Assembly: GCA_902774845.1 (NCBI GenBank)
Contig: CACYJU010000004.1
Coordinates: 62,001-126,000, forward strand
From: an uncultured Bacteroidota bacterium
GTDB lineage: Bacteria > Bacteroidota > Bacteroidia > Bacteroidales > P3
Direction of reading: 5' to 3'
DNA length: 64,000 bases
Below the pieces are notes generated by a model. That model saw nothing but the letters and a program-made list of their open reading frames with translations, made no database searches and was not told the DNA's origin. The translations under genes were made by a program, and so were the position numbers. Shown piece by piece: positions 9,056-17,693 of the stretch. Numbering within the stretch: the stretch's first letter is position 1; every line of letters begins with the position of its first letter.

Positions 9056-9634
9056 ATGGGTAAAAGAAAAACACCAGGATTGAACACCAGCTCGATGGCC
9101 GACATCTCGTTCCTGCTGTTGACCTTCTTCCTGTTGACCTCAAGCATCAACACGGATCAGGGTATAGCTCGACGCCTGCCGCCACCGCTGCCGCCCAATC
9201 AGGACAAGCCGCCTGAGGTGCGTGAGCGCAATATCTTCATCGTAAAGATCAACAGCAAGGACCGCCTTCTGTTCAACGGTGAGATAGGAAATGTGCGCGA
9301 CCTCAAAGACCGCGCCAAAGAGTTCTTGGGCAATCCGCAGAATAAAGAGACTCTCCCTGAAAAAGAGGACGTATATATCGAGGAATTCCACTCCACCTAT
9401 CCCGTTTCGAAGGGTATTATCTCCCTGCAGAACGACCGCGGTACCTCCTACGATATGTACCTTCAGGTTCAGAACGAACTCACAGCAGCTATTAACGAGA
9501 TGCGCAACGACCTCGCGAAAGACAAATTCGGGAAAGGCTATGCCGACATAAAGAACGAACAGCGTGACGCTATCGACAAAGCCATCCCCATCGCTATCTC
9601 CGAGGCCGAGCCTAAAAACGTAGAAGGGAAATAA
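9056..9634 (+). CDS. exbD: ExbD/TolR biopolymer transport protein (first copy)
   Basis: Partner of ExbB. The 192 residues start with a short cytoplasmic segment (KRKTPGLNTSSMAD) and a single TM, DISFLLLTFFLLTSSI, whose first Asp is the conserved proton-carrying residue. A periplasmic domain follows, with a Pro-rich stretch (RRLPPPLPPNQDKPPE) after the TM and a longer C-terminal tail than usual. It lies 2 nt before the second ExbD gene, so the two are co-translated. Confidence 0.92.
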   Translation: MGKRKTPGLNTSSMADISFLLLTFFLLTSSINTDQGIARRLPPPLPPNQDKPPEVRERNIFIVKINSKDRLLFNGEIGNVRDLKDRAKEFLGNPQNKETLPEKEDVYIEEFHSTYPVSKGIISLQNDRGTSYDMYLQVQNELTAAINEMRNDLAKDKFGKGYADIKNEQRDAIDKAIPIAISEAEPKNVEGK

Positions 9635-9636
9635 CT

Positions 9637-10107
9637 ATGGCAAGATTTACAGGTAAGAAAGCAAAAGAGACCCCAGGTCTCAACATGGGCTCAATGTCCG
9701 ACATCATCTTCATGCTGTTGTTCTTCTTCATGGTTATCACCACCATGCGCGAAAGCTCGCTCTATGTGAAGATTCAGGTACCCCAGGGCACCGAGACCAG
9801 CAAGCTGGAGAAGAAGAGCCTTGTGAGCTACATCAACATCGGAGTCCCCATGGATCAGTATCAGTCAAAATACGGTAAAGAGCCGCGTATCCAGCTCAAC
9901 GACCAGATCGCCGACGTGTCCGACATCACCCAGTGGGTCGAACTCGAACGTGCCGACCGCTCTCCCGCCGACCGTCAGTATATAACCACAGCCATCAAAG
10001 CCGACATGGCGGTGAAGATGGGTATGGTCAGCGACATCAAGCAGGAGCTCCGTCAGGCTGGTGCCTTCCGTATCTTCTACAACGCTCGCAAAGGCGAACG
10101 CAAATAG
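9637..10107 (+). CDS. exbD: ExbD/TolR biopolymer transport protein (second copy)
   Basis: A second, diverged ExbD of 156 residues. The N-terminus KAKETPGLNMGSMSDIIF places the conserved TM Asp in SDIIFMLLFFFMVITTM, followed by a periplasmic domain. Two tandem exbD genes are usual in Bacteroidetes and suggest a hetero-oligomeric ExbD. A strong terminator follows 24 nt after the stop. Confidence 0.92.
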   Translation: MARFTGKKAKETPGLNMGSMSDIIFMLLFFFMVITTMRESSLYVKIQVPQGTETSKLEKKSLVSYINIGVPMDQYQSKYGKEPRIQLNDQIADVSDITQWVELERADRSPADRQYITTAIKADMAVKMGMVSDIKQELRQAGAFRIFYNARKGERK

Positions 10108-10130
10108 CAGAACACACTGACACAAACCCC

Positions 10131-10158
10131 AAGGCCACCCCACCAGGTGGCCTTTTTA
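10131..10158 (+). terminator. Rho-independent terminator of the exb operon
   Basis: AAGGCCACC (10131-10139) pairs perfectly with GGTGGCCTT (10146-10154) over a 6-nt loop and runs into a T-tract to 10157. Confidence 0.9.
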
Positions 10159-10473
10159 CTATCCAACAATCATTAATTTTGAATTTTGAAAGTTGAATTT
10201 TGAAATGTCGTGCGAGAGTGAGAGAAATGAAAGATTGTTTTCATTGCCGAACCGAAGCCGACATTGACTCCGAAAGGAGGCAACTTTGAGGGTCGCTTCG
10301 CTCAAAATCAATAAAAAATCAATCAAAAAATTTCAAAAAGAAGAGTTGGATTATTTTTATCGGGATTTTGAATGATTTTGAGGCCGTAAGACCGACCAGA
10401 TGATAATTTTGAATTTTGAGGAGGCAAACCATTAACCATTACACGTTTACACCATTAACCATTAACCATTACA
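10159..10473 (+). other. Intergenic stretch before the TrmN6-like gene
   Basis: No gene seen. From left to right it holds a TTGAATTT-type repeat (10176-10206), the three-stem element copy C, a reverse-strand AGCGAAGCGA phrase (about 10290-10299), an A-rich stretch, and an ATTAACC/TTACAC array (10428-10473) that abuts the start codon. Confidence 0.7.
10204..10279 (+). repeat. Three-stem dispersed element, copy C
   Basis: Outer stem AATGTCG (10204-10210) with CGACATT (10259-10265); inner hairpin AATGAAA/TTTCATT around 10226-10245; the conserved strand CCGAACCGAAG; then GA and a small hairpin CTCC-GAAA-GGAG (10268-10279). It is oriented like the next gene. See the finding on this family. Confidence 0.7.
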
Positions 10474-11202
10474 TTGTTCCGCTTCCAACACTTCTCCGTC
10501 GAAGACGACCGTTCCACCATGAAGGTGGGGACCGACGCCGTACTCTTAGCATGCGTCGTAGGCGACCACACCCGCCACTCTACACCATTACACCCCTACA
10601 CCTCTACACCCAACAACCTCCTCGACATCGGAACCGGCTGTGGTGTTATCGCCCTGATGATGGCGCAGCTCTTCCCCCACGCCACCATCGACGCGGTGGA
10701 TATCGACCAGGAGAGCGTCGCTCAGACGGACGCGAACTTCAGGAGGTCCGACTGGGCCGACCGACTCCATGCCCACCATTGCGACATCCAGAGATGGGAG
10801 CCCGGTCGGCGCTATGACCTTATCGTAAGCAACCCACCCTATTTCAGCAACTCCCTCCGCAGCCCCTCCGACAGCCGCAACCGAGCCAGGCACGACGACA
10901 GCCTGCCCACGAGCGAACTTCTCGCAGCCGTCTCACGCCTTCTGGCCGAAGACGGCACCTTCTGGTGCATCCTGCCCAGCCCCGCAGCCGAAAAGCTCCT
11001 ATCCGAAGCCGCAAGCTCAGGACTCCATTGCAGACAGAAGGTAGAGGTCAGCAGCCACGAAGGAGGCGACCCCATACGTACCATCTTCGAGCTGACCAGG
11101 CACGTTCCGAGCCCATCGGAGCCGATCAGACAGTACCTCAGAGAAACCGACGGCACCCGCTCCCCCTGGCATAAAACCATAAGCCAAGAGTTTTATCTCT
11201 AA
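10474..11202 (+). CDS. tRNA1(Val) adenine-37 N6-methyltransferase-like protein
   Basis: SAM-dependent N6-adenine methyltransferase. The 242-residue protein has FRFQHFSVEDDRSTMKVGTD at the N-terminus, the SAM motif LLDIGTGCGVIALMMAQ and the catalytic tetrapeptide NPPY in DLIVSNPPYF, all as in TrmN6/YfiC. The start is TTG at 10474, directly after an ATTAACC/TTACAC array. Residues about 32-48 (HTRHSTPLHPYTSTPNN) are not expected between the N-terminal motif and motif I. They are encoded by the same kind of ACACC repeat that lies upstream, so a repeat appears to have been absorbed in frame. The usual product is about 230-245 residues. Confidence 0.85.
   Translation: MFRFQHFSVEDDRSTMKVGTDAVLLACVVGDHTRHSTPLHPYTSTPNNLLDIGTGCGVIALMMAQLFPHATIDAVDIDQESVAQTDANFRRSDWADRLHAHHCDIQRWEPGRRYDLIVSNPPYFSNSLRSPSDSRNRARHDDSLPTSELLAAVSRLLAEDGTFWCILPSPAAEKLLSEAASSGLHCRQKVEVSSHEGGDPIRTIFELTRHVPSPSEPIRQYLRETDGTRSPWHKTISQEFYL
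10568..10615 (+). repeat. TACACC-type repeat inside the methyltransferase gene
   Basis: Imperfect copies of CTACACC/TTACACC, like the intergenic array at 10428-10473, but translated as residues about 32-48. Confidence 0.6.
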
Positions 11203-11281
11203 ATAAGGAAACGCCACTCGACCATTACACCATTACAGCATTACAGTTAAAAATTAGGTCATGCTGAACCTAATTTATACA

Positions 11282-11321
11282 TTATATCTATATATTTATA
11301 CATATAAATATATAGATATAA
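11282..11321. repeat. Perfect 40-bp AT-rich palindrome
   Basis: Arm 11283-11300 (TATATCTATATATTTATA) is repeated exactly inverted at 11303-11320 around a CA spacer, and one further base pair extends each side. It could extrude as a cruciform, or terminate or stabilise an RNA. Confidence 0.9.
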
Positions 11322-11503
11322 AATTTGCTTTTGAGTTTGGTAGCCTTGAAAAACAACTGTAATGGTGTAATGCTGTAATGGTTTTCCAAGACGGGGGAAA
11401 GCCCAGTACAAGCAGAAGACTGTGATAGAGGATGTTAGCGCCACTCTGGATTTTTTTTTTGAATTTTTTTCAATTTTATTCGTAGACCGCAATGGCGAGG
11501 TTG

Positions 11504-11511
11504 TACTTTTG
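11504..11511 (+). promoter_or_regulatory. Orphan -7 box
   Basis: TACTTTTG followed by C is a full consensus match, but the next gene starts 325 bp later and has its own box. It may drive a non-coding transcript or be a remnant. Confidence 0.4.
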
Positions 11512-11795
11512 CAGCGTCAAAAAAAGGGCAAGCTTGGTGGGAGTTAGATGGGAGTTAAAACAATTTTGAAATTTGAAATTTGAACTTTGAATTTTGAATT
11601 GGGATGTTGGTGCTTGTTAGATGGGAGTTAGATAGGAGTTAGATGATAGGGAGAAATAAGATGGGGGTTTCTTCGGAACGAGGGATTAACACCAATCCCA
11701 CCCCACTAACACATTCCAGGCTGAGCCGAGCGGCGATACCGATGGCACACACAATTTTTCTGTCAATGGTGAATCGTAAATCATAAATGTTTTTG

Positions 11796-11803
11796 TATTT
11801 TTG
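11796..11803 (+). promoter_or_regulatory. -7 box for the enoyl-CoA hydratase gene
   Basis: TATTTTTG followed by C. The predicted start near 11809 gives a 27-nt leader to the ATG at 11836. Confidence 0.65.
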
Positions 11804-11835
11804 CAACCATATTTAAACGAAAAAAAATCTATCCT

Positions 11836-12612
11836 ATGGAATATACCTTCTTGAAAACCGCTCTGACTGACGGCATCTGCACTTTGACCCTCTCGGCTCC
11901 GAAGTCACTCAACGCCCTGAACAGCGCTCTGCTCAACGAGCTGGGCCACTTCTTAGACAACATCGACCCTAATGTCCGTGTGCTTATCATCACCGGCGAC
12001 GGCGACAAGTCGTTTGTGGCTGGCGCCGACATCGCGGAGATGTCTACCCTCAACGAACAGCAGGGATATGAGTTCGGCAAACGTGGAGCCGACGTGTTCC
12101 GCAAGATCGAGAAGCTGCCGATACCGGTGATAGCGGCAGTCAACGGCTACGCCCTCGGTGGCGGTTGCGAAATCGCTATGGCTTGCGACATCAGGATATG
12201 CTCGGCCAACGCCCGCTTCGGACAACCGGAGGTGGGGCTCGGCATCATCCCTGGATTCTCTGGCACCTACCGCCTGACTAAGCTGGTGGGCATGGGCATG
12301 GCGAAACAGCTCATCTACTCGGGCAAGCCCATCAAATCGGACGAGGCCCTGCGTATAGGACTCGTGAACGCCGTATACGAGCAGGAAGAACTTATGTCTC
12401 AGGCGATGAAACTGGCCAAGACGATAAGCGCCAACGCCCCGATAGCGCTGAAGTACGCGAAAGAGTGCATCGAGGCCGAATATGACCTGCCGGCCGACGA
12501 GGCTATCGCCTACGAGAACCACATGTTCGGAAAATGCTTCGCCACTGAAGATCAGAAGAACGGCATGCACGCTTTCTTGAACAAGGAAGAGGTGAAGTTT
12601 GAAGGGAGGTAA
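11836..12612 (+). CDS. Enoyl-CoA hydratase / crotonase family protein
   Basis: Hydrates short enoyl-CoA, probably crotonyl-CoA, to 3-hydroxyacyl-CoA. The 258 residues carry the oxyanion-hole motif FVAGADIAEM, the ALGGGCEIAMACDIRI block with the first catalytic Glu, and PEVGLGIIPGFSGTYRL with the region of the second Glu. The next gene encodes the matching 3-hydroxyacyl-CoA dehydrogenase, so the pair can interconvert acetoacetyl-CoA-level and crotonyl-CoA-level intermediates. Thiolase and acyl-CoA dehydrogenase genes are not in this window, so full butyrate synthesis cannot be claimed. Confidence 0.92.
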   Translation: MEYTFLKTALTDGICTLTLSAPKSLNALNSALLNELGHFLDNIDPNVRVLIITGDGDKSFVAGADIAEMSTLNEQQGYEFGKRGADVFRKIEKLPIPVIAAVNGYALGGGCEIAMACDIRICSANARFGQPEVGLGIIPGFSGTYRLTKLVGMGMAKQLIYSGKPIKSDEALRIGLVNAVYEQEELMSQAMKLAKTISANAPIALKYAKECIEAEYDLPADEAIAYENHMFGKCFATEDQKNGMHAFLNKEEVKFEGR

Positions 12613-12745
12613 GAGGTAAGATGGAAGAGGTAAGATGGAAGAGGTAAGATGGAAGAGGTAAGATGGAAGAGGTAAGATGGAAGAGGTAAGAGGGAAGAAG
12701 GAAGAAGGAAGAAGGAAGAAGTAAGATGGAAAAAGTAAGATGGAA
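12606..12745 (+). repeat. 14-bp purine-rich direct repeat array
   Basis: About six copies of a GAGGTAAGATGGAA unit followed by GGAAGAA and TAAGATGGAA variants. It fills most of the gap between the hydratase and dehydrogenase genes and begins at the hydratase stop codon. Confidence 0.9.
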
Positions 12746-12785
12746 TAACGTATTAACACAATAACAATTTTAAAATACAAACATC

Positions 12786-13622
12786 ATGAAAATCTGTGTA
12801 ATTGGAACAGGTACAATGGCTAAGGGCATCGTGAAAGCCTTTGCCGCAAAAATGCCCATCGTAATGAAAAGCCGCACTCAGGCAAGTCTTGACAAGGCTA
12901 TGGGTTCGATCTCTAAATCATACGCCAAGCTGGTGGAGAAAGGCAAGATGACCCAGGAGGCCGTCGACGCCCTGTTGGCTAACATCACCACCACCACCGA
13001 CTACGCCACCTTCGCCGATGCCGACCTCGTGATCGAGGCTGCCGTCGAGGAGATGCAGCTGAAGAAAGATGTCTTTGGCGAACTCGACAAGATCTGCAAG
13101 CCGGAGACCATCTTCGCCACCAACAGCTCGTCGTTGAGCATCACCGAGATCGCCGCCTGCACCAGCCGTCCCGCCCAGTTCATCGGCATGCACTTCTTCA
13201 ACCCGGCCGACCGCATGGCCCTCGTTGAGGTTATCAAAGGCCAGCTGACCAGCGCCGAGGTGACCAAGACCATCGTCGACCTCGCCACCTCTATCGGCAA
13301 ACAGCCGGTCGAAGTGAAAGAGGCTCCGGGATTTGTGGTCAACCGCATCCTCATCCCGATGATCAACGAGGCCGTAGGCATCCTCGCCGACGGTATCGCC
13401 AGCGCCGAAGACATAGACAAATGCATGATGCTCGGTGCCAACCACCCGATGGGCCCGCTGGCTCTCGCCGACCTTATCGGCAACGACGTGAACCTGGCCA
13501 TCATGGAGGTCCTCTACAAAGAGTTTGGCGATCCTAAATACCGTCCTCACCCGCTGCTGCGCAAAATGGTGCGCGCCGGCCTTCTGGGACGCAAGAGCGG
13601 TGAAGGATTTTACAAATATTGA
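12786..13622 (+). CDS. 3-hydroxybutyryl-CoA dehydrogenase
   Basis: NAD(P)-dependent oxidation/reduction of 3-hydroxyacyl-CoA. The 278-residue protein begins with a Rossmann motif ([18 protein letters not shown]), then [14 protein letters not shown] and [18 protein letters not shown] with the catalytic His. The C-terminal helical domain carries [15 protein letters not shown] and [14 protein letters not shown]. The Rossmann motif reads GTGTM where GAGTM is common, a mild change. Length matches short Hbd proteins. It is co-oriented with the crotonase gene, and a terminator follows. Confidence 0.93.
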   Translation: MKICVIGTGTMAKGIVKAFAAKMPIVMKSRTQASLDKAMGSISKSYAKLVEKGKMTQEAVDALLANITTTTDYATFADADLVIEAAVEEMQLKKDVFGELDKICKPETIFATNSSSLSITEIAACTSRPAQFIGMHFFNPADRMALVEVIKGQLTSAEVTKTIVDLATSIGKQPVEVKEAPGFVVNRILIPMINEAVGILADGIASAEDIDKCMMLGANHPMGPLALADLIGNDVNLAIMEVLYKEFGDPKYRPHPLLRKMVRAGLLGRKSGEGFYKY

Positions 13623-13641
13623 TTCTTCTACACCCAACAAG

Positions 13642-13687
13642 ACAGCCACTAACGGTAGCCCAACCACTGCCCTTGGTGGCTGTTTTT
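13642..13687 (+). terminator. Terminator after the hydroxyacyl-CoA dehydrogenase gene
   Basis: ACAGCCAC (13642-13649) pairs with GTGGCTGT (13676-13683), followed by TTTTT to 13687. Confidence 0.75.
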
Positions 13688-13709
13688 AAGGAGAACTGTT
13701 TCTATAATA

Positions 13710-14417
13710 ATGCCCTCCGGTAAGCTCATACTTTTTCCTGTAACCATCGGCGGAACCGTCGACCAGTCGCTGCCGTCGTACAACAAGGAGCTGCTCGACA
13801 GCTGCCACACCTTCATCGTCGAGGAGATACGTACGGCACGCCGGTTCCTGAAGGCTGCGGGTTATATCCATGCCATCGACGACACCACTTTCCTTGAGCT
13901 GAACGAGCATACCGACCCCAACGCTGTAGGCGACTACCTCAACCCCATAAAGCAAGGTGAGAACATCGGATTGCTCAGCGAGGCGGGGCTTCCCTGCATC
14001 GCCGACCCAGGTTCGGTCATCACCCGCATCGCACAGCAACGAGGCATCGAGGTGGTGCCGCTGGTGGGGCCCTCGTCGCTTATGATGACCCTTATGGCGT
14101 CGGGATTCAACGGGCAGAATTTTGCCTTCAACGGCTACCTCCCCGTCGACCGCGCAAAACGGGAACAGGCGATAAGGCAACTCGAAAGCCGCTCGTTCAA
14201 AGAGCGTCAACCGCAGATATTAATAGAGGCTCCCTACCGGAACAACCAGCTGCTGCAGAGCCTCGTGAGCGTGTGCCACAACGAGACGCTGATATGTGTG
14301 GGATGCGACATCATGCTCCCCTCGCAGTTCATCAAGACGCAGACGGCTGCACAATGGCGCAAAGCCATGCCCGACCTGCATAAACGCAACACCGTATTCA
14401 TAATCAGTGGCCAATAA
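13710..14417 (+). CDS. RsmI-like tetrapyrrole-methylase-family SAM methyltransferase
   Basis: Probable rRNA 2'-O-methyltransferase of the RsmI/YraL fold. The 235 residues include LILFPVTIGG at the N-terminus, VEEIRTARRFL, the SAM-site motif GLLSEAGLPCIADPGS, VVPLVGPSSLMMTLMASG and IEAPYRNNQLL. It is shorter than canonical RsmI, which carries an extra C-terminal domain, so the target may differ. An AAGGAG at 13688-13693 lies upstream. Its end overlaps the start of the next gene by 11 nt. Confidence 0.85.
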   Translation: MPSGKLILFPVTIGGTVDQSLPSYNKELLDSCHTFIVEEIRTARRFLKAAGYIHAIDDTTFLELNEHTDPNAVGDYLNPIKQGENIGLLSEAGLPCIADPGSVITRIAQQRGIEVVPLVGPSSLMMTLMASGFNGQNFAFNGYLPVDRAKREQAIRQLESRSFKERQPQILIEAPYRNNQLLQSLVSVCHNETLICVGCDIMLPSQFIKTQTAAQWRKAMPDLHKRNTVFIISGQ

Positions 14418-15240
14418 TCATACCTTGAATCGCAGATTAATCATACTCATAGCCCTTCTGTGCTGGATGTCTTGCCTCCACGCACAGGAACCGGTGACAA
14501 ACCCCGTCCCGGTGCAAGAGTTCGACCCCACGGCCGTAGCCGTAGAGATGGACAGCAGCGAGACAGCCGAACTGGAACTGGACACCAACAAGATTGCCGT
14601 ACAGTACGTAGACACCGTCGGCATCGACACCTCGGCCATCGCCGTCGACCTGGACAGCATAGACGAAGCCCAGCTTTTGTTCAGAATACTTGACCCCACC
14701 TTGCCGGATGTGGTGTTGGAGCAGTTGTCCGACAGCGTGTTCCAGATGGTTCGCGTGAACGATGATATCTACGGGAAGATTATGGAGATATCGGGCGAGA
14801 AGCGGAAGGTGTTTTTCAAGCTGTACGACAACTACCGATGGAACGAAACCCATCCATATATCTTCGACAGAGTGTATGAGTATATCCTGACCGAAGACAT
14901 CGACATCATCGCAATGATTGCGAAAGACAAGCCGGCCGTCTACGTGACATACTGCAGCCGCAAGCCCTTGTGCAACCACCTCGCCTATCTGATCGAATTC
15001 AGCTCTGAAGCCAGAGGATACACCATCTTCGAGATGGAAAGCCGCAACGGCGCCGACGTGGCCATGTTCAACTACACGCTCGACAACGTGAACGAGGCAG
15101 CCAACACATACATCTACCCCGTCAACGACCTGAAGAAAGCCCCGAAGAAAAGCTTCTGGAACGAGTTTGGCAAGGTCGCCACATCCGTTGCAGGCGGCGC
15201 GTTGGTTGCTTTATTGCTAACGCTTCTGTTACTGTTGTGA
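14407..15240 (+). CDS. Exported or membrane-anchored protein, unknown function
   Basis: A 277-residue protein with an N-terminal signal (LIILIALLCWMSCLHAQ), an acidic low-complexity stretch rich in Asp, Glu and Ala (residues about 25-75) and a C-terminal hydrophobic tail (VAGGALVALLLTLLLLL). The middle looks globular (KIMEISGEKRKVFFKLYDNY). The GTG start at 14407 overlaps the methyltransferase end, and its stop overlaps the next start, so the three are translationally coupled. No family recognised. Confidence 0.75.
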   Translation: MANNHTLNRRLIILIALLCWMSCLHAQEPVTNPVPVQEFDPTAVAVEMDSSETAELELDTNKIAVQYVDTVGIDTSAIAVDLDSIDEAQLLFRILDPTLPDVVLEQLSDSVFQMVRVNDDIYGKIMEISGEKRKVFFKLYDNYRWNETHPYIFDRVYEYILTEDIDIIAMIAKDKPAVYVTYCSRKPLCNHLAYLIEFSSEARGYTIFEMESRNGADVAMFNYTLDNVNEAANTYIYPVNDLKKAPKKSFWNEFGKVATSVAGGALVALLLTLLLLL

Positions 15241-17603
15241 TGGGTCGCATTGTCTGTCTATACATCGTACTCTCCGGGCTTTTTCTCTTCACGGCACCCT
15301 TAGCCGCTCAAAACATCACCATCGCCGACTTCCTTACGCTGCGCACACAGTACAACGAAGGAAAGCCCCTTACGGCCAACGGCATAAAAAAACCTTCCGG
15401 ATGGGAGCTGGAAAAGAAATTTGGCACAAGAGAGAACCAGCTCTGCGAGTTCTGGCGTATCGGAAGCACCAAAGCCTCGATACGGGCAAGGCTGGTGGCT
15501 GTGAGAGGCATAGACAGAAGTTGGAACCTGCTCTGCTGGATGTACGATTCCACGATGGCCGACGGGTTCGTTGCCTCGCTGAAAGAGGAAGGCTACACCG
15601 ACATATACTCGACTGAGAACCGCTTTGAGGCGACCACCGTATACCGAAACTCCGAATATGACCAGTGTATCAAAGTCAAACGGATGCGCAACACCGCCCG
15701 ATTCAACCAATCGGAATTCCATTATATCATAACCCTCGGCGACAGCTTCTGTCACGACAAAGCGAACGTCTACATCTGCACGGGTGAAGACCACGACTGC
15801 GGAGGAGTTAACAAAAGCAGCTATACCGCCAGCGGCGGGATGATCGTGGGGCCATACGTGGTCACCGACTCGCTGGGCGACACCTTGATGACGGTAAACT
15901 ATATTGACGGCCAGCGAGAGGGCGAATGTCGAAAATACCGCAGGGACGGATCCTTGTGCGAGCTGTCTAACTACAAGAACGACCTCCTCCACGGAGAGCA
16001 GGCCCTTTTTGACGAGAAGGGCAATAAGGTAGCCTCCACCCTGTGGACGATGGGATGGAACACGCAACGGTGGCCCGACGGCTCGACGACACGCCGGTTC
16101 GTATACAACAACCATCTGGGTCAATGGAAGGACAGCCTGCTCTACCGATATGACTCGCTGGGCCGCTGCGTCGAGGAGGAATTTTATACTATCAAATATG
16201 ACGGTACCCCAGGACACTTCTGCCTCCACCAATATCGGCAACCGGATATCCAGACATCCGGACAGCCAGATTTACGGGACAGCCTTATGCCCACCTCTTT
16301 TGCCTATGCCTCCCTCCTACCCTCTCCCGAATATAACGACGAGCTGGCTTGGTCATACTATATCGACGCAACGCTTATGGCCGACACGCTCGACTCGATA
16401 GCCAGAGAGAGCCTCAAAGGCGTAGGCGACAGCATACTGTGGGGAGCGACCCGCAATGGATGGACGGAGGATTACTTCTATGACACGCTCGGCCGACTGA
16501 CGGAACGGAACGTGCGGTCGTACGTCCGCGGTCGTATCGAATGCCTACGTTTATACTCGGGACACAAAAATCCACTCCCACTCCTGCAGTCGGCCACATT
16601 CCACGGCAAGAGCTGCGCTGTCCGCAACCGCAAAGGGGTCACGCTGGCGAAAGGCTCCGTGCGAGGTGACCGCCGTCATGGCAAGTGGCAGCATTTCACC
16701 GACGACAAGAAACATCGCGTCTGGCGCGAGGAGTACTATGACGACGGCGAACTCGACAGCCTCCTCACACAACGACTCGAATACGACTCCGTCTCGAACA
16801 GATGGCGCCGCATCTACCTCTCCGCCTACTATTCGAAAGGGGTGCTCAACGGTCCTTACGAGTTGAAAGACAGCTCCAAGCGCACTCTGCTGAAAGGGGA
16901 ATACGTGAATGGAGAACGGCATGGCGAATGGATTGAAGCAGGAGGTGCCGACTCCATTTGGACACGCCACTACTCGAATGGAGCCCAAAACGGAGAGCAG
17001 ACCCTTTCGCTTGGAGACATCCCCGTCAAGCAGCTGCACTACACCCACAACCTACTCAGGGACCTTACTACGTTTGACACCTCAGGGCATATCTCCAACC
17101 AATACATTCTCACCTATACGGATGGCGACATCATCTGCCGTCATACCGAGGTGCTGAACGATACCACCTGGATAAAAACCTGGCGCATAAAGAGGTGGGA
17201 GAATATCAAAAACCTCGACCACGACAACTTTGATATCTGGTTCCGCCGTTCGTTGTCAAGCAGCAACGGGGATATCTTCTCCGATGGAGAAAGGATGGTA
17301 CATAAGACAAGCGACACAGCTCGCATCTATGCGCGAGGAATCTTGAAGAACGACCTTCACCTGGGCGAATGGATATATGTCGACTACGACCAGGAGGTGC
17401 GCCTGCGAGTCTTTTACGACCGCGAGAGGGGCGACCTCATCCGCCGCGAGCACTACACCGACTTCAACAACAACCCATATAGTGGCAGCTTCTGGTTCAG
17501 AAGCGACTACATCAACAACCCACCGCTACCCAGCAAAGGAGAGACGCGAACAATATCCAACGGCGTCCGCACCCACGGCCTCGGCAGCCACACTAACGAA
17601 TGA
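15240..17603 (+). CDS. Exported protein with MORN-like repeats
   Basis: A 787-residue exported protein: signal peptide IVCLYIVLSGLFLFTAPLAAQ, then several MORN-variant units such as YIDGQREGECRKYRRDGS, YKNDLLHGEQALFDEKG, VRGDRRHGKWQHF, YVNGERHGEWIEAGG and KNDLHLGEWIYVDY. Such units often occur in YwqK-type proteins, but nothing here supports a toxin-antitoxin role. The start is the ATG overlapping the previous stop (TGATG). Residues about 333-348 (RQPDIQTSGQPDLRD) come from a small direct repeat with CCAGACATCCGG-like units. Function unknown; a cell-envelope location is likely. Confidence 0.78.
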   Translation: MGRIVCLYIVLSGLFLFTAPLAAQNITIADFLTLRTQYNEGKPLTANGIKKPSGWELEKKFGTRENQLCEFWRIGSTKASIRARLVAVRGIDRSWNLLCWMYDSTMADGFVASLKEEGYTDIYSTENRFEATTVYRNSEYDQCIKVKRMRNTARFNQSEFHYIITLGDSFCHDKANVYICTGEDHDCGGVNKSSYTASGGMIVGPYVVTDSLGDTLMTVNYIDGQREGECRKYRRDGSLCELSNYKNDLLHGEQALFDEKGNKVASTLWTMGWNTQRWPDGSTTRRFVYNNHLGQWKDSLLYRYDSLGRCVEEEFYTIKYDGTPGHFCLHQYRQPDIQTSGQPDLRDSLMPTSFAYASLLPSPEYNDELAWSYYIDATLMADTLDSIARESLKGVGDSILWGATRNGWTEDYFYDTLGRLTERNVRSYVRGRIECLRLYSGHKNPLPLLQSATFHGKSCAVRNRKGVTLAKGSVRGDRRHGKWQHFTDDKKHRVWREEYYDDGELDSLLTQRLEYDSVSNRWRRIYLSAYYSKGVLNGPYELKDSSKRTLLKGEYVNGERHGEWIEAGGADSIWTRHYSNGAQNGEQTLSLGDIPVKQLHYTHNLLRDLTTFDTSGHISNQYILTYTDGDIICRHTEVLNDTTWIKTWRIKRWENIKNLDHDNFDIWFRRSLSSSNGDIFSDGERMVHKTSDTARIYARGILKNDLHLGEWIYVDYDQEVRLRVFYDRERGDLIRREHYTDFNNNPYSGSFWFRSDYINNPPLPSKGETRTISNGVRTHGLGSHTNE

Positions 17604-17604
17604 T

Positions 17605-17690
17605 TGCCTGAGTGCTTGAGTGCTTGAGTGCTTGCTATCGGCTTTGCCGCTTGGCTCGGCCAAGAATGCCTGAATGCTTGAGTGATTGAA
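17605..17690 (-). repeat. TGCTTGAG octamer array with truncated three-stem element (copy E)
   Basis: TGCTTGAG-type octamers flank two adjacent hairpins, CGGC-TTT-GCCG (17639-17649) and CTTGGC-TCG-GCCAAG (17650-17664). On the minus strand this contains CCGAGCCAAG followed by a small hairpin, the 3' half of the three-stem element. A near-identical copy lies at 44660-44735. Confidence 0.7.
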
Positions 17691-17693
17691 TGA

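Larger units (their letters stand above)
11203..11835. other. 633-bp intergenic region with palindromes and an orphan promoter
   Basis: No gene supported. It holds ATTACACC/ATTACAG arrays in inverted orientation (11222-11248 and 11356-11382), a 9-bp hairpin AAATTAGGT/ACCTAATTT (11251-11276), a perfect AT palindrome (11282-11321), a promoter-like box at 11504-11511 with no gene directly after it, TTTGAAA-type repeats (11552-11600), and GGGAGTTAGAT repeats (11537-11650). The enoyl-CoA hydratase promoter lies at the right end. Confidence 0.7.

Noticed and set aside
12606..12745. Possible CRISPR array
   Set aside because: Units are 14 bp and contiguous with no unique spacers, and no cas genes are near.
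11836..13622. Butyrate fermentation operon
   Set aside because: Only the hydratase and dehydrogenase are present; thiolase, butyryl-CoA dehydrogenase and Etf genes are absent from the window.
15240..17603. Toxin-antitoxin role for the MORN-like protein
   Set aside because: The YwqK antitoxin label sometimes given to such repeats is not supported by a toxin gene here, and the protein is exported.
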